Assembly: GCA_013076295.1 (NCBI GenBank)
Contig: RQOL01000828.1
Span: 3,965,219-4,029,218 of the forward strand
Direction of reading: 5' to 3'
DNA from: Sanderia malayensis
Taxonomy: Eukaryota; Cnidaria; Scyphozoa; Semaeostomeae; Pelagiidae
Length of the DNA stretch: 64,000 bases
Of the stretch, positions 25,701-34,800 are shown piece after piece; within the stretch, counting starts at the first letter, position 1, and the number at the start of each line of letters is the position of its first letter. The translations under genes and the position numbers were made by a program. The notes beneath the pieces are model-generated. The model did not search any database. It was not told the DNA's origin and saw nothing but the letters and a program-made list of their open reading frames with translations.

Positions 25701-28698
25701 CCCACTACTAAATAATTACTAAAAATAATCCTTAAAAACACACTGTTCTACCTGGAGGTCATGTCTGTGCAGGGTTTATAGTTCCTTCTTTCTTGTTGGC
25801 TTTTGATAACTTTTGACGTTATTTTTGAAAATTGCGATGAATTCCACATCTCTTATATTGTTTGGGATTTCATTCCATACATTGGCTCCTTTGTAGGAGA
25901 AGCTTTTTCTTGTTACTTCCAGCCTAGGTTTTAGCACTTGGAGGTCTTTACAAGATATCACTACCCTATTTATTATCCTCCTCACAAAAAAACAGCAAGT
26001 CGATTAATCTTGAATTTTGTTAAAGTTTTCTGATGACCAAATTATTAACTATTTTAAAATTATTTCTTTTGTCTCACTTAGTACTTTTGTCTCTTTGAAG
26101 GAGGGCTAACACCAAACGTTGCCGAAATGACGGATTTTAGTGTGACAGATGGAACAATAGGATTGGCGGTTGCATTTGGCGCATGCACCATAATTGTCAT
26201 TGTTCTTCTCGGTTGTCATGTTCACTACAAGCGAAAGCACCAGTTAGTACTTCACAAGTCAATCATTTACTATCATTCTATTCAGTCGCCCCCGGCTATT
26301 TACTATTATTCTATTCAGTCGCCGTAAATGACTGATTAACAGCCCACACTCAAATAAACGCCTATATCCGAATAAACGTCAAGAGTAAGATTCCGATTAT
26401 TAATAGCCGCCCAGGGCGCTTAATAGGTCATGTACGTGGAACATGTTATTATATCCTCTTTATTTAATATTCAACATGGATGCTACGTAATTAGTTTATA
26501 ACGAACTCTATATGCTAAGAGCGCTTTAAATAATGATCTTAGTAATTTTTTGCAAGATCATTGAACTAATCACCCAGCCCCCTGATTGGTTTTATCAACC
26601 CCTTGATCTATTACACGCCCGTGACAAAATGAACCAAGTTTTGATCTCCCTTTTATAAATTCTTCGAGGCTCTATGCTTTTTTATTTGAGAAGAGATGCC
26701 ATTGATGGCTTTAAGCTTTAATAGTGATGATAGTGAAGATGAAGAATAGTGATGACCATTACGATGGTTGCACCAATCTTCAATAAACTTTATTAGAACT
26801 TATGATCTATTTTCTTTGCGCAGAATAATTTTCAAGGATCATTTAAACAGAGCAGCAGAAGTCACGAAGAGTTATTCAGTTGACGAAGCATCGCCAGAAA
26901 CCGTAAAGACTGGGTGAGAATTTAGAATGTAGAATTGATATACTTTTGTAAGATTAATAATTGCCCACTTCATACTCTTGTTGAATCAATATCTTATGCA
27001 AAATCGATATTTTTTTAGTTTTGGACCTTTGAGTGATATATCTGTATGGCCGCAGATGTCTATGGCTGAAGTATCGCATATGTTTCAACGAAGGTACAAT
27101 CAGACACTTCAATACAAACTGAGCATGAAAACTTTTGCCAACACTAGTCTTTAGGTCTAAAGGCTTAACCTGGAGCTTTATGTCTAGGTGCATTGCATCC
27201 TCTACTGGGATATCGTTTGTGCAAGATAGATGGTTTTATGTGGATTCTACTTATGATCCAATGTCTTCATAACAATGAAGCTCTCTGAATCGTGTTAAAT
27301 GGTTACTTATTTGAATAAATAAAGAGATAACCAGAATCAGTATATTTAAAGCTCACCATGTTTCGTTTTCAGCCAAGGTGGACCAGGTGACAAGTATGCC
27401 CAAGTTCCCAGCGCAGAGGACAGTAAGTATACAAGTCTACATAAAACTTATTTATATACTATATTACTATACTATACAATACCATATTATACTATACTAT
27501 ACTATACTATACTATACTATGCTATACTATACTATACTATACTATACTATACTATGCTATGCTATGCTATGCTATGCTATGCTATGCTATACTATGATAT
27601 ACTATACTACATTACACTATACTATACTATACTATGCTATACTATACTATACTATACTATACTATACTACACTATACCATGCTACACTATGCTATGCTAT
27701 ACCATGCTACACTATGCTGTGCTATGCTATATACTATATTGAAACTCATAGTTGCTTGGATTTGCTGTATAGCGCACGACAATTTGTGCCATAGCTCTGC
27801 AAGAATTGAGTATGTCAGTGCATAGTTGAGTACAGTGTTAGGGTATGTGATGTGACATGGCTTGTTTCATCACACTTGATACCTTGATACCTTGATACCT
27901 TGATACCTTGATGCCATTATCTTGCAGGTGGAATTAACCACGCTTATGAAGACGATGACACTTCGTGGAAACTCAACATGTCTGACGAGAATGAAGAATC
28001 ATGGCCAGGTGAGTGAGCCAAATGCATAGACTCGTTACATTGCGTCCCTGTGCCTCAATTGTTTTTGCTCGCTCGGTTGAGGTGAGTGAGTTACGAGCGA
28101 GACACAGGGACGCAATGTAGTAAATCTACCAAAAGCATGGTTCATGCATATGGCATTTCTGTGTTAACTTAGAGAAACGCGCAACGGAAATCATTGTAAA
28201 TTTAAAAACAGGATTGCAGCAGTCATGGGTTTTGGAAAATAGCTTTAAACGCTGTTGTATTGAGGTTTTAAGCGTCTGCGGAGTGTTTGTAACCCCTAGT
28301 CTTTCTGAAACTAAAATCCTTGTGACCTCGTTACAGATAACCGCCGCATGCAAACGAGGGAGCAGCCTCGTGCACGTGTCTCGCACGAGGACATCCAACT
28401 AAATGCTTCTTCCAATGATGGAATCTTGCGCATTTCTGATAACAACGGCAGCTTTTCGTCACTCGAAACCAATGCTGAAACCTATCAGCCACCAAAATTG
28501 TCTGAAAGTTTGAGAGGAATATTTAAAAGTGAAGAGAATGGAGAGGAGGCTGTGGCAGTAAACCCGAAAAATCATGTTGAAATGAGTATCATATCGGAAG
28601 AGAGTGGGGAGAATGAAATCGAGACTGAATTCGGAGTTGAAGTGGAGACGAATCTAGGTCCAGATGTAGATGAATGGAGCAGCGATGAAGATCTTTGA
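10762..28698 (+). CDS. Giant C1q/TNF-like - Ig - cadherin transmembrane receptor
   Basis: Twenty-six exons: 10762-10822, 11647-12540, 12812-12941, 13243-13582, 13994-14291, 14422-14839, 15273-15553, 16078-16191, 16352-16488, 16665-16804, 16955-18213, 18521-18678, 18809-18974, 19140-19289, 19456-20379, 22220-22609, 23106-23533, 23690-23897, 24362-24631, 25110-25356, 25534-25607, 26101-26242, 26824-26913, 27373-27422, 27928-28008, 28337-28698. They sum to 7812 nt (2603 residues) with every junction in phase. Order: signal peptide MHQGQLLFIVSLCRALSSVQ; nine C1q/TNF-like beta-sandwich modules (about 21-1358; repeated SGLYxVSA, LSVSGxLxL and SxFSV strands); one Ig domain (WKC ... DTGEYVC, about 1360-1465); seven cadherin repeats (about 1467-2215; DVNDNAP, DANDNSP, DENDNSP calcium motifs); an FN3-like region with CNGPLKP (about 2215-2362); TM about 2380-2402; an acidic 200-residue tail. 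Role inferred: calcium-dependent adhesion or recognition at the cell surface. No catenin-binding motif is seen. Confidence 0.88.
11032..11092. repeat. Perfect 25-bp-arm hairpin in intron 1
   Basis: Arms 11032-11056 and 11068-11092 are exact reverse complements (centre GGGGGATATTTCC), with an 11-nt loop. It lies in intron 1 of the cadherin-type receptor gene. Confidence 0.85.
11365..11646 (+). repeat. Minisatellite abutting the exon 2 splice acceptor
   Basis: Tandem variants of ATTGCATTGTGTTCTATTTC, in 15-25 bp units, run for about 280 bp. The array ends directly in the acceptor CCATTGCATTTTAG of exon 2, so the repeat itself supplies the pyrimidine-rich tract. It contains no stop in the frame of exon 2, which creates a misleading long open frame. 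Confidence 0.85.
18809..18974 (+). CDS. Ig-domain exon 13 with two in-frame acceptors
   Basis: This is the second half of the Ig domain of the receptor. The first acceptor (GTACTTAAG, exon from 18809) gives 11 more residues (VNKLNAGIYLQ) than the second (TTTACTTGCAG, exon from 18842). Both are in phase 0 after exon 12. The longer form gives a Trp-to-Cys spacing of about 41 and the shorter about 30. The second acceptor is stronger by sequence, so alternative 33-nt usage is plausible. Confidence 0.6.
20491..22006. mobile_element. TTAA-flanked, piggyBac-like non-autonomous element
   Basis: The element begins AGGCCTACTGCAATCAAAAA and ends with the exact reverse complement. It is flanked on both sides by TTAA (20487-20490 and 22007-22010), the target duplication typical of piggyBac-type elements. 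It is 1516 bp, contains no recognisable transposase, and sits in the intron between exons 15 and 16, splitting the fourth cadherin repeat. Confidence 0.88.
22758..22995. mobile_element. hAT-type MITE with 8-bp target duplication
   Basis: The ends CAGTGACGTAGATAG and CTATCTACGCCATTG are imperfect inverted repeats starting with CA as in hAT elements. Direct duplication ATAATGCA flanks it exactly (22750-22757 and 22996-23003). It is 238 bp, non-coding, in the intron between exons 16 and 17 of the cadherin-type receptor. Confidence 0.9.
23575..23672. repeat. 16-17 bp minisatellite
   Basis: About six tandem copies of a unit close to TACCTCTCCATTTA lie just upstream of the exon 18 acceptor and make its pyrimidine-rich tract. 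Confidence 0.8.
24014..24131. mobile_element. Short palindromic MITE (CGTTTATTCGA family)
   Basis: CGTAATGCCTCGACTAAACG at the left pairs with CGTTTAATCGAAGCATTACG at the right. The interior has GGGGGCGTTTA blocks. It is intronic and non-coding. Diverged relatives of this GCCCCC-plus-TTATTCGAGG type occur near 7040-7150, 26340-26430, 53700-53980 and 62620-62700. Confidence 0.7.
27440..27735. repeat. (TACTA/TGCTA)n microsatellite
   Basis: About 290 bp of 5-bp repeats, mostly CTATA with a CTATG sub-block at 27553-27590, lie in the intron between exons 24 and 25 of the cadherin-type receptor. Open frames across it are repeat artefacts. Confidence 0.95.
28037..28118. repeat. Hairpin with 16-bp outer arms
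   Basis: ACATTGCGTCCCTGTG (28037-28052) and its exact reverse complement (28103-28118) flank an inner CTCGCTCG / CGAGCGAG pair. It starts 28 bp after the exon 25 donor of the cadherin-type receptor. Confidence 0.8.
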
Positions 28699-29127
28699 TT
28701 CATGGATTAACACGGATCGATTAATCGATAATCAAGAAATAAGCGAATTTCAGATTAATTTTGGATTGAGGCATATTAGCATAAATATATTGCTCAGATC
28801 TAAAGTACTTGTTACTGCCGAAGGAAGAACGAAAGATTAAAGGATTCAATATTTGATGACTCATAAAATTATTCATTTCTATAGCTTGTTATAATATAAG
28901 CAGTTATTTTCAAAGGCACCTTTAAATAAGAAACAAGGAAGCACGTACATTATCAACGTATAACTGATTTTGAAGCATACTTTCTTAAATTGTCAACGCA
29001 ACGCAGAGGGTTATCTCGATGCATTAATTTGCTACTATGCACAATGTTTACACCAAACTCCCGTTATTGCTGTAACTCATCATTGGAATACTGCAAATTA
29101 CTTCATTGCACGGGGGTACATCGAATT
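28699..29127. other. Intergenic space between convergent genes
   Basis: This AT-rich stretch should hold the 3' UTRs of the cadherin-type receptor (+) and EXOSC2 (-). No gene or clear repeat is seen. Confidence 0.5.
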
Positions 29128-30979
29128 TTACATCTGCTGAGCAATGTTCGTTCTCGTTTCATCAACAATTTCATCTTGAATTTCAGGGTGCAAAATATCC
29201 TTCACCTGAAATAACAAGAGCAAAACCATGCCTCAGCTCGAGTAGGTACGAATGTAAAAACTCGAGGAATGATAACAAGGTATGGAAAACACGCATGCGT
29301 ACATTATATTTGAGTGAGGCTTCGTAGGCGTAGAGAATACTCGTGTCATATAGTAAAATCCGTTGCCCAGCTAAACATGTGATGCAGTTTCTCAGACGGG
29401 CGATAACTTGTCGATCATTCAGCGAGATCTCCTGCAGAAAAACCAAACGAAACTCTGATAATTCATTTCACTGATTAACAAACAATACAGCGCACTGTAT
29501 TTCCAGGGGGTTAAATCAATGTAGTAAAACATCACATGAAGAAAAGCTGTCGTCACGTCACTAACCTCGTTCGCAGGTCCAGGGCCTCGTATTGACAAAT
29601 CGCTTTCATTTGACATCAGTGGTCCAATCCATATGTAGCCATTGTGACCAAGAATGACCGTGGCACCACAGGGAAGATTGTGATAATGGGTCTTGCATCG
29701 TTTAACAAGGGAAGGTGAGACTTGTAAGAAAATGCCTTGAGGCAGCTACAATGTAATCATTGTTGTTAGAAATGACACTTGAAGGCCTTATCTCTGTTCA
29801 ATGGCTTGATTAGGCTGTCGGTGTTAGGGTTAGGGTATGACTTTACATTAACTGTATGATAGGGAAGGATAGGAACCAACCTTTCCATACTTAAGACTCC
29901 TTGAATGCAATGATAGTGATCCATCTGCATATAATGACTGTACTTCAGCCTTGCATGAAAGTCAAGCAAAATAAATGATAAATAATAGTGCAATAGACTT
30001 CAGCCTTGCCATAAACAAGTAGACTGTGAAAGTTGATATTCGAAATATGTTTTCAAGAGCTATGTGTTGTCTCATTTAATGCCTTGGAAACCTTGGGCTC
30101 CATGGGAACTTTATTCAATACTCTCTACTTTTAAAGGATACTATTATCAAGTCCCCTTCTGATAGATATTCTCTCATAAGTAGTTCATCTTCAGCTGATC
30201 TTCGTCGCTGGAAAAAGAAAGTTGATTTCCTGGTTTAATATTTGCTTAATCGTAACTGAATTTGCCAATGAAAAAGAATATATTTGAAAATAAAAGATTC
30301 ACAACCTACCAGTTCTCCTCCAGGCAAATTAACGGCTGATAAAAGCAAAACGGAATCAAGTTTAGAAAATGTATCAACTTTCCATCTTTTAGAAACAACC
30401 TAAAATATGACAAAATTTATCAATAAACCTCCCAGGAAAAAAATTGAGATTCTAAAATCTAAATTTCAAATTTGTTGCAATGTTTCTATCAATCAAACCG
30501 AGACATACTTCGGTTATTCGACCAACAACAACATCTCCCACCTCCCCGGTGTATCTGAAACAAAAAAATACCACAAATATTTAAAAAATTGAGTTTATTG
30601 TGGAAGCTAAATCATGAGCTTGATAAATGCTGATAGATGTCTTTTATACCAACCTTGTTTTAAACGGTTTGACAGAAACAAGTTTATTAACTCTCTCAAC
30701 TATTCCAGCCACTGATGCACATAATTTGTTGTCATCTAAATACGTCCCGTGTCCTCTGAGTGGTTAAGAAAAGCAGAAATATCAATCAGAACAGATTACA
30801 TAATTATAGCATCAATCAGTGTGATAAACCAAGCAATGTATAGTCATTTTCACAAACCTCATAAACCCCGTGTCTTCCGTTATTATATCGCCAGGTGATA
30901 CAAAATGGTTGATTTCAGACGGTGAAACAAGTTGCTCTAGCTTTCTTGCCTGCAGAGGTGGCCTCACTCGTATATCCAT
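29128..30979 (-). CDS. EXOSC2: Exosome complex component RRP4
   Basis: Nine exons (- strand): 30979-30858, 30755-30654, 30554-30509, 30399-30310, 30207-30142, 29949-29881, 29745-29566, 29431-29303, 29205-29128. They sum to 882 nt, 293 residues, the same length as human EXOSC2 as I remember it. RRP4 is one of the three S1/KH cap subunits that sit on the RNase-PH ring of the nuclear and cytoplasmic RNA exosome and guide RNA into it. Visible landmarks: VSPGDIITEDTGFMRGHGTY at the N terminus, ASVAGIVERVNKLVSVK leading into the S1 domain, LDSVLLLSAVNLPGGEL, LHSRSLKYGK, and the KH region LPCGATVILGHNGYIWIGP. Start ATG at 30979 matches the family N terminus. It is divergent from COG7, 883 bp between start codons. 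Confidence 0.96.
29820..29838. repeat. Short interstitial telomere-type motif
   Basis: GTTAGGGTTAGGGT lies in an EXOSC2 intron. It is a two-unit TTAGGG tract, likely chance or a repaired break, and the same motif dominates the array at 31095-31680. Confidence 0.6.
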
Positions 30980-31862
30980 GGCCCCAATAGAAACAAACCG
31001 TTATTTAGTCATAAATATTTTATACCGAATATGTCCAGTATTCCAAACAATGTAACAGAGAGAGATGAATAAAAAGTTTCACGTTGGTCAAAAAAGGCCA
31101 ATGCTTTCCTTCAGTCATAAACGCTCCTGCGCAGCACCAATGAGTATGCTACTGCGCATTCTGACCACTTTTCCCCTCCGCACAACCTAACCCTAACCCT
31201 AACCCTAACCCCAAGGCCAATGCCTTAGCCATCGAGGACACATTACGTCATATATACTCCTGCGCAGTACCAATGAGTATGCTACTGCGCATTCTGACCA
31301 CCTTTCTCCTCCGCATAACATAACCCTAACCCTGACCCCAAGGCCAATGTATCAGCCATCGAGGACACATTACGTCATATATGCTCCTGCGCAGTACCAA
31401 TGAGTATGCTACTGCGCATTCTGACCACCTTTCTCCTCCGCATAACATAACCCTAACCCTAACCCTGACCCCAAGGCCAATGCATCAGCCATCGAGGACA
31501 CATTACGTCATATATGCTCCTGCGCAGTACCAATAAATATGCTACTGCGCATTCTGACCACCTTTCTCCTCCGCATAACGTAACCCTAACCCTAACCCTG
31601 ACCCCAAGGCCAATGCATCAGCCATCGAGGACACATTACGTCATAAATGCTCGTGCACAATACCAAGTACTACATTACTTTGGATGCTGACCATTAATCG
31701 TTTCTGACTTATCGTTACTCGTGAGACGTCGTTTTACGTCGTTTTATTCTCGGTTCTCGCTGAACCGAGTCTGCTTCTCAAAAGCTACACCTGATGACGT
31801 AAGCAGTCCACAAGGTTTAAAAGAAGTCTCAGAAGCGGCCACAAGGCTTCGAAATTAATATC
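30980..31862. promoter_or_regulatory. Probable bidirectional promoter region of EXOSC2 and COG7
   Basis: The two start codons are 883 bp apart and point away from each other. Within the array each unit repeats TTACGTCA (a CREB/ATF-like half-palindrome) and two TGCGCA cores (NRF1-like half-sites). A further pair TGACGT / ACGTCG lies near 31725-31740, before the COG7 start. No TATA box is obvious. Assignment of promoter function is inference from position and motifs. Confidence 0.45.
31095..31680. repeat. Tandem array (~119-133 bp units) carrying telomere-type hexamers
   Basis: Five copies are marked by AGGCCAATG at 31095, 31214, 31341, 31474 and 31607 (spacings 119, 127, 133, 133). Each full unit has AGGCCAATG, GCCATCGAGGACACATTACG, then TCATATA, CTCCTGCGCAGTACCAATGA, CTACTGCGCATTCTGACCAC, and two to four CCCTAA hexamers. 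Unit length changes largely by multiples of about six, as expected from hexamer gain or loss. The first and last copies are diverged or partial. The array fills most of the DNA between the divergent EXOSC2 and COG7 genes. Confidence 0.92.
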
Positions 31863-34800
31863 ATGGTAAGAAATTTTGTAGTCTAGTATTTTTATTAAAT
31901 TCAATTAAACTTTTACGATAATTTATACAACACATTCAATTAAGACCAGTATTTCAGCTTGTACGGCGATTTTAGGCCCACAAGACGTGTTTGTTCTTTT
32001 ACAAAACTACAATCAGTTGATTCAATACTTGCCTCAAACTGTTTTCTAGGATTTTTCAAAATTTTCTGACGAAAACTTCGAAGTTAAAGAGTGGATTAAT
32101 AATGCTCTGAAAGCACACAAAGATGCAGGAGTCAGCGTGGATGTATGTTTCATTTATTTATTTCTTAAATGAACAGAAGAGGAAACGCCTACTTTTCTCT
32201 GTGATTATTTCTTTGCCACGTGTCTATATCTGTTATCTATTTTCGATAATAACTGTCCCCTTATTTTTCACATGAAGGCTGGATAATTACAAATTTGACA
32301 ACAAAATATTGTTAATGGGGACATTTTATTTTAGAGCCATGCATCAAACTTGGTAATGAAGTTGCAGCTTTTCATCCAGGTCAACAATGTATATTATTAT
32401 TATTTATCCATGTCATTAAAATATGATATTCATTGATGCATATGGAAATAATTGTTATTTACTTTATTCTAAATTTTAGGAAGTTAATAAATCCCTGGAG
32501 GAGACAAGTCAAATTGCGATTAACAATCTACCAAGGTTTATTTTACTGTTTTATTTTAGCTCTTCGAAACATATCTCTACAACTTTTCCCCAATTCTCAT
32601 TAAATGGAATAATTGATTGTTAATAATTTGCTTTCTTTGTGTTCTTTAGAGTTCTACGAGAAGTCGAGGGTATAAAATCAGAGGCAGTAGCTTTGAAGGA
32701 GCAAATGAAGATGGTGAAAGATGATATAAAAAAGGTGAGTTAAAATGAGGATCAATTAGTTGAAATATTTATCTCATTTTTCGCCATGCTGCAGAATGAC
32801 TCAGAATATTTGGTTTAGGTTGACGAGAACACTTCTCAATCGATGAAAATCTTGGTTGAGATTGACAATGTCAAGGAAAGGATGCAGGCGGCTTCAAAAG
32901 CATTACAAGTTTGTAAAGTTTTCATCATCGTGTTTTTATTTACTCAGATGCATAATTTGTTTGATTACATTGTCTTTAAATTCAAAATGTTATCTATTAA
33001 AATGAAATAGGAAGCTGATAACTGGACAACTTTGTCATCAGATGTTGATAATATATTTGAAGCAGGGAATGTAGATGAGGTAGGTTCTTCCAGTATTTTG
33101 TATTCCTTTGAATTAAACATACTTAATTAAACAAATCTCTCCTTAATAGAGACCATACTTTGAAACAGTTGCCCTGTTTAAGAAAAGGCCTGGCTAAAAA
33201 GTGCTGGAATTAGTAAATCAAGGAATTGCTTAATAAAGTGATTGATAAAGTGTTGGAACATACCCTAATCAAAGAAATACAGTGTTACTTTTTTTCATTT
33301 CATTCATTAAAATGTTTGCTGATAAGGCAGATTATGATTAATAAAATGTTAACAAATTTCTTTTCTACTGAGAATTTAATCTGTTTTTGAATTGTTTGGC
33401 ATTTACCCCCAGCTCATTATTATTTTATTTATTATTATCTATTTTATTTTTATTTCAGATTGCTGAAAAGTTGATTGGAATGCAGAAGAGTCTTGTGCGT
33501 ACTTCAATATTTTGATAGCTTTAAACGAGAGCTCTGATTTATTTCCATATGTTATGATGGATTTGAATTCCTTTTTTTAGGTTGTGCTTGAAGATGTGCC
33601 AGATTTTGCAGAGCGACGAAGATTCCTTGAGTCGTTAAAGAACAAGCTGGAAGCATTGCTCAGCACAAAGCTTGTCATGGCTTTCAATAGTCATAACTTA
33701 GGTATTTTGAGTCTCGTGATTAACTACCAAACTTATTTCTTAATTTATAACACAATGAGGTTCAATTTTATAGTGCAGTGGTACACTTTGAGTGTAACTT
33801 TTTAATATTTGATTTGATATTTGATGATGCTTTTTTGTTGATTTGATTTGACGATTTGATACTTTGATACTGGTGGATCCTGCTGTAAAAATTAACTAAA
33901 AATTGTCAATTATTGTAGATTACCACTCTAAATATATTATTATTATTATTCATCTTGGATTCACTTCTAAACCATCAAATCTTTTTTCAGATGCTGCCAG
34001 GAGATATGTGGAAATTTTTACAGAAATTGGAAGACTTGCACAACTTCAAACGTACTACAATAATTGCCACAGGGTATGTGTTTCTTCAAGTCTAATTTAA
34101 TCTCAAAATATCTGCAGATATTTGTGGTCAACGTTTTCACTATGTAGTGAAAACGTTGACCATGGCTCAAAAACATTATTCGTATTTCTTTCAGGGGAAA
34201 TTAATAAAGATTTGGAATGAACTGAGAGAAGACCCAACAACTGGTGTAGCATCATGGCTTCCAAAGTTTTACGATAATTTGATTTCTTTGTGGCACGAAG
34301 AGGTTTGTAGAAGGCGTCTTTGAGTTTTCTAATCACGTACCACAGTGACATAATAGCCACACACGACAACATCGTTATGGAGGAGATTGAAATCAATGGT
34401 TGTGGACAATTGAACTCTGTGGACAATTGAATCTTGATTGGCTATACACTTGGGGAGGGCAGAATTTCCTTGCATTCATACATCAACTTATCAAATTTCA
34501 TACTTTGTGAATACAGAAGGCAATGCAATATCAATGGAGTGCATGCAAAATTATCAAGATATCAATTGAGTTAATCCAAAATCGAGTCATTAATTCGCAA
34601 ATGCATCTGTTCCAATTTTATGTGTGATAATTTTGGTGTAATATAACAAATGTATTTTTGTCTTTTAGATAGCCTGGTGTGGTCAGGTCTTTCCTGATCC
34701 CGTCGCCATATTATCATCTTTACTTGTGCAAACTCTACTCCACTTGGAGCCGTCTATTTCGCAATGTTTGACAGAGAGTTTAAGCGGCGAAGATGCTTCA

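Noticed and set aside
27378..27825. Tyr/Leu-rich open frames over the TACTA repeat
   Set aside because: They are by-products of a 5-bp microsatellite with no stop in some frames; the region is an intron.
31170..31620. CCCTAA runs as a chromosome end
   Set aside because: The hexamers are short runs embedded in a longer tandem unit with intact genes on both sides, so this is interstitial, not a telomere.
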